A DNA stretch of 8,216 nucleotides from CAYWNK01 sp047639615. GTDB taxonomy: Bacteria; Planctomycetota; UBA1135; GCA-002686595. The stretch's first letter is position 1. Every line of letters starts with the position of its first letter. Shown here piece after piece: positions 1 through 7,038 of the stretch. The translations under genes and the position numbers were made by a program. The notes beneath the pieces were generated by a model. It was not told where the DNA came from, made no database searches, and saw only the letters and a list, made by a program, of their open reading frames with translations. The DNA is taken from contig JBLIOL010000258.1 in assembly GCA_047639615.1 (NCBI GenBank), positions 1-8,216 of the forward strand, written 5' to 3'.

Positions 1-856
1 GTCGCCAGGTGGCTTCGAAGGCGGCGCCGTTGAAGGTGGCGGAGCCGGCGTCATCCGGCTGAATTTCGCTGCCTTGGAACTCGGCACCGAGGGTCCAGCC
101 GCGGTGTTGCCAGGCGGCTTCGAGGCCGGTGGTCCAGGCGGTGGCGTCGGCGAGGGTGCCGCTGTCGATCAAGCGCTTGAGCTCGCGCGAGCCGGGGCGT
201 GCGTGGTACTGCAGGTCATCCTGGCGGTAGCTGCTCCACAGGCCCAAGTGCAGCAAGCTGGCTCCGGGTGCGTCACCACCTGAGGTCCATGCGGTGCGCG
301 CGGTGATCGAGCGGCCCTCGCCTTCGGGGTGTAGCGAGGCTTCGTCGGAGTTGCGAAAGGCGCCCAGCCAGACACCCCAGGCGGCGTCGCGGCGGCGCAG
401 CATGACACCTAGGTTGCGGCCGGGCGTGAAAGCCTGGGTGGGGGCCGAGCGTTCGGGGAAGGGGTTGGCGCCGGAGCTGCGCAGGGCGTCCATTCCGGCG
501 GGCTCCCGCTGCTGACCGGCGGAGAGGCGCCAGTTGCCACGGTCGACCCAGGCTTGGAGCTCTTTGAAGTCCACCTCGTCGCCGGCGAAGTCCCACTGGG
601 CCTTGCCCTCGAGCAGCTCACCGATGGAAAAGGCCGCCTGGAGGCGCGCGCTGCGCAAGCTCTGCCCGCCCGCCACAGGGTCGTCGTCAGCGTCTCGGCC
701 CGAGGCTGAAAGAGCCTCCAGGTAGGTGCGGCCGTGCAGCTCCAGGGTTAAGGGCCCAGGAGGTGTGAACTGAATGCCATCGGCGCTGCTGATCCAGGCC
801 TGCGGCTCCGGAACGGGGTCCTGGGGCAGGAGGAGCAGGACGAGGAGCGGCCACAT
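1..856 (-). CDS. Phosphate-selective outer-membrane porin, OprO/OprP family (C-terminal part missing)
   Basis: The minus strand is open without a stop from the left edge to an ATG at 856, giving 285 N-terminal residues; the rest lies outside the window. Residues 1-10 (MWPLLVLLLL) are a hydrophobic export signal core, and the mature part has the alternating pattern of beta strands. Strongest evidence is the conserved OprO/OprP stretch at about 104-151: a strand, then GQQREPAGMD, NPFPERSAPTQAF and TPGRNLGV, which matches the family's 'GxxKEPFGLE ... ERSLPNAFAPGRNIGV' region. Members are trimeric beta-barrels taking up phosphate or polyphosphate, often under phosphate starvation. It diverges from pstS across 150 bases, which supports that substrate. 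The start is uncertain: an in-frame ATG at 925 would add 23 residues including several arginines before the hydrophobic core, and no good ribosome site is visible at 856. Family call firm; exact substrate inferred from context. Confidence 0.85.
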   Translation of the reverse strand, partial: MWPLLVLLLLPQDPVPEPQAWISSADGIQFTPPGPLTLELHGRTYLEALSASGRDADDDPVAGGQSLRSARLQAAFSIGELLEGKAQWDFAGDEVDFKELQAWVDRGNWRLSAGQQREPAGMDALRSSGANPFPERSAPTQAFTPGRNLGVMLRRRDAAWGVWLGAFRNSDEASLHPEGEGRSITARTAWTSGGDAPGASLLHLGLWSSYRQDDLQYHARPGSRELKRLIDSGTLADATAWTTGLEAAWQHRGWTLGAEFQGSEIQPDDAGSATFNGAAFEATWR

Positions 857-869
857 GCGGGACAGTCTA

Positions 870-880
870 TGCGATTCGCA
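870..880. promoter_or_regulatory. Perfect 11-base palindrome near the porin start
   Basis: TGCGA-T-TCGCA reads the same on both strands around a single central base. It lies 13 bases upstream of the porin ATG at 856, a position where a bound dimeric regulator would block transcription or translation of the porin. A palindrome this short can occur by chance, and if the porin starts at 925 the site is inside the coding region. Confidence 0.25.
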
Positions 881-943
881 CTCCCTTAATACTTCCCCAG
901 CGCGGGGTTCACGGACCGGGCACATGCTCCCGCCATCGAATCC

Positions 944-958
944 GCGCCGGCTTGGCGC
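944..958. repeat. Short inverted repeat, GCGCC stem with 5-base loop
   Basis: GCGCC at 944-948 pairs perfectly with GGCGC at 954-958 around GGCTT. It sits two bases before the tandem 10-base repeats and about 50 bases before the pstS start, so it could be an operator half-site pair or a small hairpin in the pstS leader. There is no T-tract, so it is not a terminator. Confidence 0.3.
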
Positions 959-960
959 AC

Positions 961-990
961 ACCCGCTTTCACCCGCTTTCACCCGCTTTC
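961..990. repeat. Three perfect tandem copies of ACCCGCTTTC upstream of pstS
   Basis: The 10-base unit ACCCGCTTTC occurs three times in a row with no mismatch, ending 16 bases before the pstS GTG. The period is close to one helical turn, so a protein could contact the same face of the DNA at each copy. Each copy contains CTTTCA, which resembles the CTGTCA half-site of the proteobacterial Pho box; there, half-sites repeat every 11 bases rather than 10. The array is so close to pstS that an activator here would overlap or follow the usual pstS transcription start. It suits activation of the leftward porin, or repression or leader function for pstS. The repeat is seen directly; a regulatory role is inferred. 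Confidence 0.55.
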
Positions 991-1006
991 AACAAGGCAA
1001 ATCGCA

Positions 1007-2005
1007 GTGAGTATCACACCTGTTCGTCGTCTCGCTCTGGGTCTTATGGCCACGGGCGTCTTCTGCTCTCTCGCCACGGCTCAGGTCGAGGTGGACAAGA
1101 ACCTGCCCAAGTACGCAGGCACTAGCGGCGTTGCGGGCGGCATCAATAGTGTCGGCTCGGACACCATGAATAACCTCATGGCGCTCTGGGGCGAGGGCTT
1201 TGCCAAGCACTACCCGAGCGTTTCGATCGAGGTCGAGGGCAAGGGTTCTTCCACCGCGCCGCCGGCCCTGATCGAGGGCACGTCGAGTTTCGGACCCATG
1301 AGCCGCGAGATGAAGGCCGAGGAGGTCGACGCCTTCAAGAAGCGTCATGGCTACGCGCCGGTGGCCTTGCCCACCAGCATCGACATGCTGGCGGTCTACG
1401 TGCACCGCGACAACCCCCTGGCTAGCCTGAGCCTGCAGCAGGTGGATGCGATCTTCTCCAAGACACGCAAGGGTGGCGCTAAGCAGGACGCGCGCACCTG
1501 GGGCGACTTGGGCCTGACCGGGAGCTGGGCAAACAAGCCCATCAGCATCTACGGGCGTAGCTCCGCGTCGGGTACCTACGGCTACTTCAAGAAGCACGCG
1601 CTCTACAAGGGCGACTTCAAGGGCTCGGTCAAGGAACAACCTGGCAGCGCATCCGTTGTGCAGGGCGTGGCTTCTGACCTGTACGGCATCGGCTACTCTG
1701 GTATTGGCTACAAGACGGCCGATGTGCGCGCGCTGCCGCTATCCGTCGACAAGCACTCCGCGCCCATCGGCGCGACGCCCAAGAACGCCTACACTGGAGA
1801 GTACCCCCTGGCGCGCTTCCTGTTCATGTACGTGAACTACAAGCCCAACAGCAAACTCGATCCCTTGCGCCGCGAGTTCGTACGCTATGTCTTCTCCCAT
1901 GAGGGGCAGTCCATGGTGGTGGAAGACGGGTATTTCCCGGTGCCTGCTCAGATTGCTGAACGCGCCCTGAAGACGGTGGGCTTGGACCTTCCCCAAGGGA
2001 AGTGA
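1007..2005 (+). CDS. pstS: Periplasmic phosphate-binding protein PstS
   Basis: PstS captures phosphate in the periplasm and delivers it to the PstCA channel. The 332-residue product starts at GTG 1007, with AAGG at 994-997 as a modest ribosome site. This start gives a proper signal peptide: VRR at 6-8, hydrophobic core to about 22, and a signal peptidase I site at ATA|Q (25/26). No lipobox is present, so it should be soluble. Ligand-loop motifs appear in order: VGSDTM at 49-54, GKGSSTAPPAL at 78-88, FGPMSREM at 95-102, and GRSSASGTYGYF at 183-194 (the family's arginine and SGT anion-binding loop). QPGSASVV at 211-218 and GIGYSGIGYKT at 227-237 are also typical. Motifs match the Pseudomonas/Vibrio kind of PstS, from memory, rather than the E. 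coli kind. Its stop overlaps the pstC start by four bases. Confidence 0.96.
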   Translation: MSITPVRRLALGLMATGVFCSLATAQVEVDKNLPKYAGTSGVAGGINSVGSDTMNNLMALWGEGFAKHYPSVSIEVEGKGSSTAPPALIEGTSSFGPMSREMKAEEVDAFKKRHGYAPVALPTSIDMLAVYVHRDNPLASLSLQQVDAIFSKTRKGGAKQDARTWGDLGLTGSWANKPISIYGRSSASGTYGYFKKHALYKGDFKGSVKEQPGSASVVQGVASDLYGIGYSGIGYKTADVRALPLSVDKHSAPIGATPKNAYTGEYPLARFLFMYVNYKPNSKLDPLRREFVRYVFSHEGQSMVVEDGYFPVPAQIAERALKTVGLDLPQGK

Positions 2006-4524
2006 GCCGCACTCCGCGTAAGACTAGGCAGCGCAGCACACGCCGCTCTGCCCGCCTGGGTGAACGCATCGCCGAGATGGCCATCATGCTGGGAGGCATG
2101 GGGACCATCGCGGCGGTGGGTTTGATTCTTGGGTTCCTGATATGGACGGTGGTGCCGCTGTTTCTGGATGCGGAGCTGCTCTCCGAGGCGCACCTGGAGC
2201 AGCCCGCTTCTGGGGCGGGCGAAGTCCTGGCCATGGGAGTCGACGAAGAGCGACGTCTGGTCTGGGGCTGGCGCAGTAGCGGCGAGCTGGAATTGATCGA
2301 TGCGCGTACGCAGGGGCCCTTGATTAGCATGCAGCCCTGCGGGGATCAGGTGCCCAGCGCGGCCTCCTTCTCCGTCGATCGCGAGCATGCTGTGTTTGGC
2401 TTTGCGGACGGTAGCTTGCGGGTGGCGAGTATCGGTTTCGAGCTGGATTACCTGGGTGAGGAGCCGGCAGAGCTGCGCGATCTTGCTGTAGGCGAGACGC
2501 GCCGCATGGGCGCCGATGTGGTTGAACGCACCCAGGCTGGGCAGCTGCGTTTGACGCATTTTGCAGTGCAATTGGATGACCCGATCCAGACCGGTTCGAG
2601 CGCTGCGATCGTCGCCATCGATCAGGTGTTTTCTCCGACAGGGCATTTCATTACCAGCCTGCATGCGGACGGAGCCCTGCGCATCTCGCGCGTGCGCGAG
2701 CGCGAAAACCTGCTCACGGGTGAGGTTGTTCGGACACTTAGTGGGGCGGACCTGAGTGGTATCGCGCCCGCAGGCTTGGAGCAGGCCGTATTTCTGCGCA
2801 TATCCGGTCTGGGTACGCAGCTCTATGTGGGCTGGGCGGATGGCCGTGTCGCGCACTTCGATGTGCAAGACATGGATGATCCGCGTCTCTTACGTGTGCT
2901 TGATGTAGTGCCAGCTCCAGAGCGCAGGTTGGTGCAGCTCGATATGCTGGCGGGACGCACGACCTTGGTCGTGGCGGATAGCGCGGGTGAGCTATCGACT
3001 TGGTTCTCCGCGCGGGGCGCGAATGGTGAGCTGGAACTGCTGCGCGCGCAGGTGTTGCAGGAGGCCGCTGGCGAGCCGGTGACGGCGCTGGCAGCCTTCT
3101 CGCGCTCGCGACTCCTGGCTGCGGGCTTTGGCGACGGCATGCTGCGCCTGTATCAGACCACCTTGGGCGACTTGTTGATCGAGACGCAGCTCTCCGAGGC
3201 ACCCGAGGCTCTAGTGATTCCGCACAAGCAGGACAGCTTGTTAGCGCGTAGCGCAAACGGTCTCTCCAGCCTGAGCATGCAGCTCTATCACCCTGAGGTG
3301 AACCTGAGCAGCTTGTTCCTACCGGTGCACTATGAAGGCTATTCCGCGGGTCAGCACTCCTGGGAGTCCTCGTCAGGCACAGATGATTACGAGCCCAAGC
3401 TCGGGCTCTGGCCGCTGGTCTTCGGCACGCTTAAGGCGACCTTCTATTCCATGCTCTTCGGTGCTCCGCTGGCCTTGCTCGCGGCGCTCTACACCTCAGA
3501 GTTCTTGCGTCCCAATCTGCGCTCCAAGGTCAAGTCGAGTGTCGAGTTGATGGCGAGCCTACCCAGCGTGGTGCTGGGCTTCTTGGCGGCCTTGGTGGTC
3601 GCGCCCTACGTTCAGGGGGTGCTGCCGCAAGTGGTCATGAGCATGTTCACCGTGCCCTTTGCCTTGCTGCTAGGGGCGCATCTTTGGCAGCGCCTACCGC
3701 GACCTCTGGCTGTCATGCTGGAAGGTGCGCCGCGCTTCATTGCGATCGCAGCCTGTATTCCACTCGGGGTGTTGGTCGCCCTGGGACTTGGACCGCTCGC
3801 GGAGAACTTGCTCTTTAGTGGCGATATCATGGCTTGGCTGGACGGCCAGGTTGGTGCCGCGTGGGCCGGTTGGCTCGTGCTCCTGCTGCCCGCATGCGCT
3901 GGGATCGTGGCCATTGTTAGCGGGCTACTGCCTAGCACCGAGCGTAGGTTAGGACGCTTCCTGCTAACGGTCGTCAGCGCACTCGGCTTAGCCCTGCTGC
4001 TGGGCATCGGGCTGGAGTGGGCCGGGTGGGATCCACGGGGTTCTGCCCTGAGCACCTACGAGCAGCGCAATGCCTTGATCGTTGGCTTGGCCATGGGCTT
4101 TGCCATCGTGCCGATCATCTACACGCTGGCGGAAGACTCACTCTCTGAGGTGCCCACGGCACTGCGCATGGGCAGCCTCGGCGCCGGTGCGACACCCTGG
4201 CAGACCTCCATACGCATCGTGGTGCCCTTCGCCATGAGTGGGCTCTTCTCGGCCCTGATGATCGGTCTCGGCCGCGCCGTGGGCGAGACCATGATCGTGC
4301 TCATGGCGGCGGGCAATACGGCCATTCTCGACGTCAACATCTTCAACGGCTTCCGCACCCTGGCGGCCAATATCGCAACCGAGATGCCCGAGGCCGTGCG
4401 CGGTAGCGGGCACTACAGAACGCTCTTCCTGGCTGCTCTGGTGCTCTTCAGCATGACCTTTGTGCTGGGGACCGTGGCCGAGCTGGTGCGCTGGCACTTC
4501 CGCCGCAAGACGAGGGCCATGTGA
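2002..4524 (+). CDS. pstC: Phosphate ABC transporter permease PstC, long form with propeller-like periplasmic domain
   Basis: This is one half of the inner-membrane phosphate channel. At 840 residues it is more than twice E. coli PstC. Order: a basic cytoplasmic N terminus (3-22), membrane helix 1 (about 26-55), a periplasmic domain (about 60-460), then the permease core (466-835). The periplasmic domain repeats a blade-like pattern of strands ending in short turns, e.g. VFGFADGSLRVAS (131-143), SLHADGALRIS (219-229), YVGWADGRVAHFD (275-287) and AAGFGDGMLRLY (373-384), suggesting a WD40/quinoprotein-like beta-propeller. The core carries the EAA loop that docks on PstB, at about 710-741 (EDSLSEVPTALRMGSLGAGA, then RIVVP). 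Extra hydrophobic segments lie at about 545-675, before the EAA loop. It starts at GTG 2002 inside the end of pstS (GTGA overlap). AAGGGA at 1995-2000 sits unusually close to that start, so coupling to pstS translation is likely. The large form is known (COG4590-like, from memory). Confidence 0.94.
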   Translation: MSRTPRKTRQRSTRRSARLGERIAEMAIMLGGMGTIAAVGLILGFLIWTVVPLFLDAELLSEAHLEQPASGAGEVLAMGVDEERRLVWGWRSSGELELIDARTQGPLISMQPCGDQVPSAASFSVDREHAVFGFADGSLRVASIGFELDYLGEEPAELRDLAVGETRRMGADVVERTQAGQLRLTHFAVQLDDPIQTGSSAAIVAIDQVFSPTGHFITSLHADGALRISRVRERENLLTGEVVRTLSGADLSGIAPAGLEQAVFLRISGLGTQLYVGWADGRVAHFDVQDMDDPRLLRVLDVVPAPERRLVQLDMLAGRTTLVVADSAGELSTWFSARGANGELELLRAQVLQEAAGEPVTALAAFSRSRLLAAGFGDGMLRLYQTTLGDLLIETQLSEAPEALVIPHKQDSLLARSANGLSSLSMQLYHPEVNLSSLFLPVHYEGYSAGQHSWESSSGTDDYEPKLGLWPLVFGTLKATFYSMLFGAPLALLAALYTSEFLRPNLRSKVKSSVELMASLPSVVLGFLAALVVAPYVQGVLPQVVMSMFTVPFALLLGAHLWQRLPRPLAVMLEGAPRFIAIAACIPLGVLVALGLGPLAENLLFSGDIMAWLDGQVGAAWAGWLVLLLPACAGIVAIVSGLLPSTERRLGRFLLTVVSALGLALLLGIGLEWAGWDPRGSALSTYEQRNALIVGLAMGFAIVPIIYTLAEDSLSEVPTALRMGSLGAGATPWQTSIRIVVPFAMSGLFSALMIGLGRAVGETMIVLMAAGNTAILDVNIFNGFRTLAANIATEMPEAVRGSGHYRTLFLAALVLFSMTFVLGTVAELVRWHFRRKTRAM
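4512..4516 (+). promoter_or_regulatory. Ribosome binding site for pstA
   Basis: GAGGG lies four bases before the GTG at 4521, inside the last codons of pstC. It favours GTG 4521 over the in-frame GTG 4530 and ATG 4539, neither of which has a purine-rich site at a useful distance. Confidence 0.5.
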
Positions 4525-6194
4525 GCACTGTGAATCCTATGGACTCTGATCAAACGCCGAAGCCGCGGCGGACTCGCACGGCAAGCTTGAGTGCCCACGG
4601 CGAGCCCATGGTTTGGCTCTGCGGTGGTGCACTATCCCTGTGCCTCGTGATGATCGTGGGCCTGCTTGGCTTGGTTATCTATCAGGGCAGCAGCACCTTT
4701 TGGCCACAGGAGATTGTGCGTCTCGAGACGCAATCGGGCCAGGCCTTCCTCGGGCCGGTGACACGCACGGAGGATGTGCCTGGCACGGACGGGGAGGCCC
4801 GCAGTTTGGTGCGTACGGGTAACTTCGAGCAGACCGGAACGAACTTCGACTGGGTACCTGCGAGCCAAGTGGTTACCCGCAAGAATCCGGAGTGGGCGCT
4901 GGTGCTTGAACGACTAGCTTCGGGTCGCTCCTATGGCGTGCCCATGGAATACCGTGTTGGGGGAGAGCTGCTAGCGAGTGGACCCGAGGCCGTATGGGGT
5001 GCCTACCAGACCGACCTTGAGGACGTAAACGAGCGCAGTGCCCAGGCGCGCGCCATTGAGGTCGGGCCCTTGGCGGCTAACGCTAGACGCCTGCGCCAGG
5101 CTCAGTTGGACATTAGGCGCGCCGAACTGGCCAGTGGTGAGGACTCTAGCGAGGTGCAGCAGGCGCGGAGTGCCTACGAGGCAGCCTCCACCCTCGCTAG
5201 CCAGGAAGGCGCAGCCTTGGCGGAAGAGTTGTCCGATCTGCACGCGATCAACAGCGCCTACGTGATGCGGATTGAGATTGCGGACGGCAGCCTGGTGGAT
5301 GTGCCGGTGGCGGACATCGTGCGCGCCGTACCCGTCAACAGGTTGAGCTTTGGCGAGAGCCTCAGCGTGTATGTGGATCGCTGGCAAGAGTTCTTGTTCG
5401 ACAATCCGCGCAAGGCCAACAGCGCGGGCGGCGTTTGGCCGGCTCTCTTCGGAACCGTGATCATGACTCTGATCATGTCCGTGCTGGTCGTGCCCTTCGG
5501 TGTGTTGGCAGCACTGTATCTGCGCGAATACGCCAAGCAGGGCGTGCTCGTGTCGCTGGTGCGTATCGCCGTGAACAACCTTGCCGGCGTGCCGTCGATC
5601 GTCTTTGGGGTCTTTGGCCTAAGCTTCTTCTGCTACATCGTTGGCGGAACCATCGACGAGATCTTCTTCGCGGAGTATTTGCCGAGCCCGAAGTTTGGCA
5701 AGGGTGGCGTGCTCTGGGCGTCGCTTACGCTTGCGCTCCTGACCCTGCCAGTTGTGATCGTCGCTACCGAGGAGGCCTTGGCCGCTGTGCCGAGCAGCAT
5801 GCGCGCGGGCTCCTATGCCTGCGGCGCTACCCGCTGGCAGACCATCCGCCGCATCGTCCTACCCCGAGCCATGCCGGGAATCATGACCGGCATGATCCTC
5901 GCCGTGGCGCGCGGCGCGGGCGAGGTGGCCCCGTTGATGCTCGTGGGCGCGGTCAAGCTGGCGCCGGATCTGCCCGTGGACTTCAGCACCTTCCCCTACA
6001 TCTTCCCCGAGCGCAGCTTCATGCACTTGGGCTTTCACATCTACGACGTGGCCTTCCAAAGCCAGGACTCAGAAGCAGCTAAACCCATGGTCTACACCAC
6101 GACTCTGCTGCTGATTGCCCTAGTGATCGGCCTAAACCTCGCCGCCGTCGCGGTTCGCTCCCGTCTGCGCCGGCGCTTTGCTGCAGCGCGCTAA
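4521..6194 (+). CDS. pstA: Phosphate ABC transporter permease PstA, long form with periplasmic coiled coil
   Basis: PstA is the partner permease of PstC. It has 557 residues, nearly double E. coli PstA. A basic N terminus (14-19) is followed by membrane helix 1 (about 31-55), a periplasmic region (about 56-300), and the permease core (303-545). The core begins at VWPALFGTVIMTLIMS and includes NNLAGVPSIVFGVFGL (352-367), typical of PstA. The EAA loop that contacts PstB spans about 417-448 (EEALAAVPSSMRAGSYACGA, then RRIVLP). The periplasmic region holds an alanine- and charge-rich helical stretch (about 165-245) predicted to form a coiled coil. It is flanked by two similar short beta motifs, WVPASQVV (111-118) and VPVADIVRAVP (261-271). 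A GTGA overlap links the gene to pstC, so the two permease subunits are probably made in equal amounts. Family assignment is firm; the role of the extension is unknown. Confidence 0.95.
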   Translation: MSTVNPMDSDQTPKPRRTRTASLSAHGEPMVWLCGGALSLCLVMIVGLLGLVIYQGSSTFWPQEIVRLETQSGQAFLGPVTRTEDVPGTDGEARSLVRTGNFEQTGTNFDWVPASQVVTRKNPEWALVLERLASGRSYGVPMEYRVGGELLASGPEAVWGAYQTDLEDVNERSAQARAIEVGPLAANARRLRQAQLDIRRAELASGEDSSEVQQARSAYEAASTLASQEGAALAEELSDLHAINSAYVMRIEIADGSLVDVPVADIVRAVPVNRLSFGESLSVYVDRWQEFLFDNPRKANSAGGVWPALFGTVIMTLIMSVLVVPFGVLAALYLREYAKQGVLVSLVRIAVNNLAGVPSIVFGVFGLSFFCYIVGGTIDEIFFAEYLPSPKFGKGGVLWASLTLALLTLPVVIVATEEALAAVPSSMRAGSYACGATRWQTIRRIVLPRAMPGIMTGMILAVARGAGEVAPLMLVGAVKLAPDLPVDFSTFPYIFPERSFMHLGFHIYDVAFQSQDSEAAKPMVYTTTLLLIALVIGLNLAAVAVRSRLRRRFAAAR

Positions 6195-6207
6195 TTCTGT
6201 GACACTC

Positions 6208-7038
6208 ATGAGCACCAGTATCCTAGACCCCTTCACCGCCCGCGGCACTTTGGCCCAAGCACAGACGCAGGTTCCCAGCACCGATGAGGTGGTAGTGGAC
6301 TTCCGCGGATTCCAGTTTTGGTACGGCCAGAACCAGGCCCTGCACGACGTCGATCTGGCCGTGCCCCGGGGCAAGGTGACGGCGCTCATCGGTCCATCCG
6401 GTTGTGGGAAATCAACCTTGCTGTGCTCGGTCAACCGCATGAACGACCTGGTTCCAGGGGTGCGCATGAAAGGCTCCGTGCGTATCAATGGCGACCCGAT
6501 CTACGGCTCAAGTGTGGACGTCATCGAGCTGCGCAAGCGCGTGGGCATGGTCTTTCAGAAGCCCAATCCATTCCCCATGAGCATCTTCGAAAACGTGGTC
6601 TATTCCCTGCGTATCGATGGTGTTCGCGATCGCCGTGTTCTGGCCAAGGTGTGTGAGGAAAGCCTGCGCCGAGCTGCGCTCTGGGACGAGGTCAAAGACC
6701 GCTTGAAGGGTAGCGCTCTAGCACTCTCCGGTGGGCAGCAGCAGCGGTTGTGCATCGCGCGGGCGATCGCTGCGGAGCCTGAAGTGCTCTTGCTCGACGA
6801 ACCGTGCTCTGCACTGGACCCCATCGCCACCGGCCATGTGGAGGATCTGATCGAAGAACTGAAGGGCGACTACTCGGTGCTGATGGTGACCCACAGCATG
6901 CAACAAGCCAGTCGCGTCAGCGATTGGACAGCCTTCATGTACATGGGGCGCATGGTCGAATTCGGCACTACGGAGCAGATTTTCCTATCACCACGCCAGC
7001 AGCAGACAGAGGACTACGTCACCGGCCGTTTCGGTTGA
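6208..7038 (+). CDS. pstB: Phosphate ABC transporter ATP-binding protein PstB
   Basis: PstB is the cytoplasmic ATPase that drives phosphate import through PstCA. All motifs are intact in the 276-residue product: Walker A GPSGCGKST (62-70), Q-loop at Q117 in FQKPNPFPMS, ABC signature LSGGQQQR (173-180), Walker B VLLLDEP (193-199), D-loop SALD (201-204) and switch histidine H229 in VTHSM. KPNPFPMS and EPCSALDPI are distinctive of PstB among ABC ATPases. ATG 6208 is chosen because it lies 13 bases after the pstA stop; in-frame GTG 6199 and TTG 6178 (the latter inside pstA) are possible, and none has a clear ribosome site. The protein has about 15-20 more N-terminal residues before the nucleotide-binding domain than E. 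coli PstB (257 residues). Confidence 0.96.
   Translation: MSTSILDPFTARGTLAQAQTQVPSTDEVVVDFRGFQFWYGQNQALHDVDLAVPRGKVTALIGPSGCGKSTLLCSVNRMNDLVPGVRMKGSVRINGDPIYGSSVDVIELRKRVGMVFQKPNPFPMSIFENVVYSLRIDGVRDRRVLAKVCEESLRRAALWDEVKDRLKGSALALSGGQQQRLCIARAIAAEPEVLLLDEPCSALDPIATGHVEDLIEELKGDYSVLMVTHSMQQASRVSDWTAFMYMGRMVEFGTTEQIFLSPRQQQTEDYVTGRFG

Larger units (their letters stand above)
857..1006. promoter_or_regulatory. Divergent intergenic region between porin and pstS
   Basis: This 150-base gap must carry the promoters for both the leftward porin and the rightward pst operon, since no other gene separates them. Within it are an 11-base palindrome TGCGATTCGCA (870-880), an AT-rich patch TTAATACTT (886-894) that could serve as a -10 element on either strand, an inverted repeat GCGCC-N5-GGCGC (944-958), and three tandem 10-base repeats (961-990). 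No convincing -35/-10 pair could be picked by eye, so the promoters themselves are not placed. Control by a PhoB-like regulator is expected from the gene content but is an inference. Confidence 0.6.

Noticed and set aside
74..725. Several small frames on both strands at the left end
   Set aside because: The minus-strand frame encoding the OprO/OprP porin accounts for this stretch; the others are low-complexity shadows without family motifs.
961..990. CRISPR-like or microsatellite array
   Set aside because: Units are 10 bases and contiguous with no spacers, so it is not CRISPR. A neutral microsatellite remains possible and is covered in the finding.
989..1639. Minus-strand open frame of 216 codons opposite pstS
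   Set aside because: Antisense shadow of pstS, with a composition that follows from the codon bias of the real gene and no ribosome site.
1948..2868. Minus-strand open frame of 306 codons opposite pstC
   Set aside because: It lies antisense to pstS/pstC, its translation has no recognisable family pattern, and the plus-strand frame is unmistakably PstC. Long antisense frames are common in GC-rich genes.
5435..6082. Plus-strand open frame of 215 codons inside pstA
   Set aside because: Out-of-frame reading of the PstA permease core; rich in Arg, Gly and Ala, as expected of a shifted GC-rich gene.
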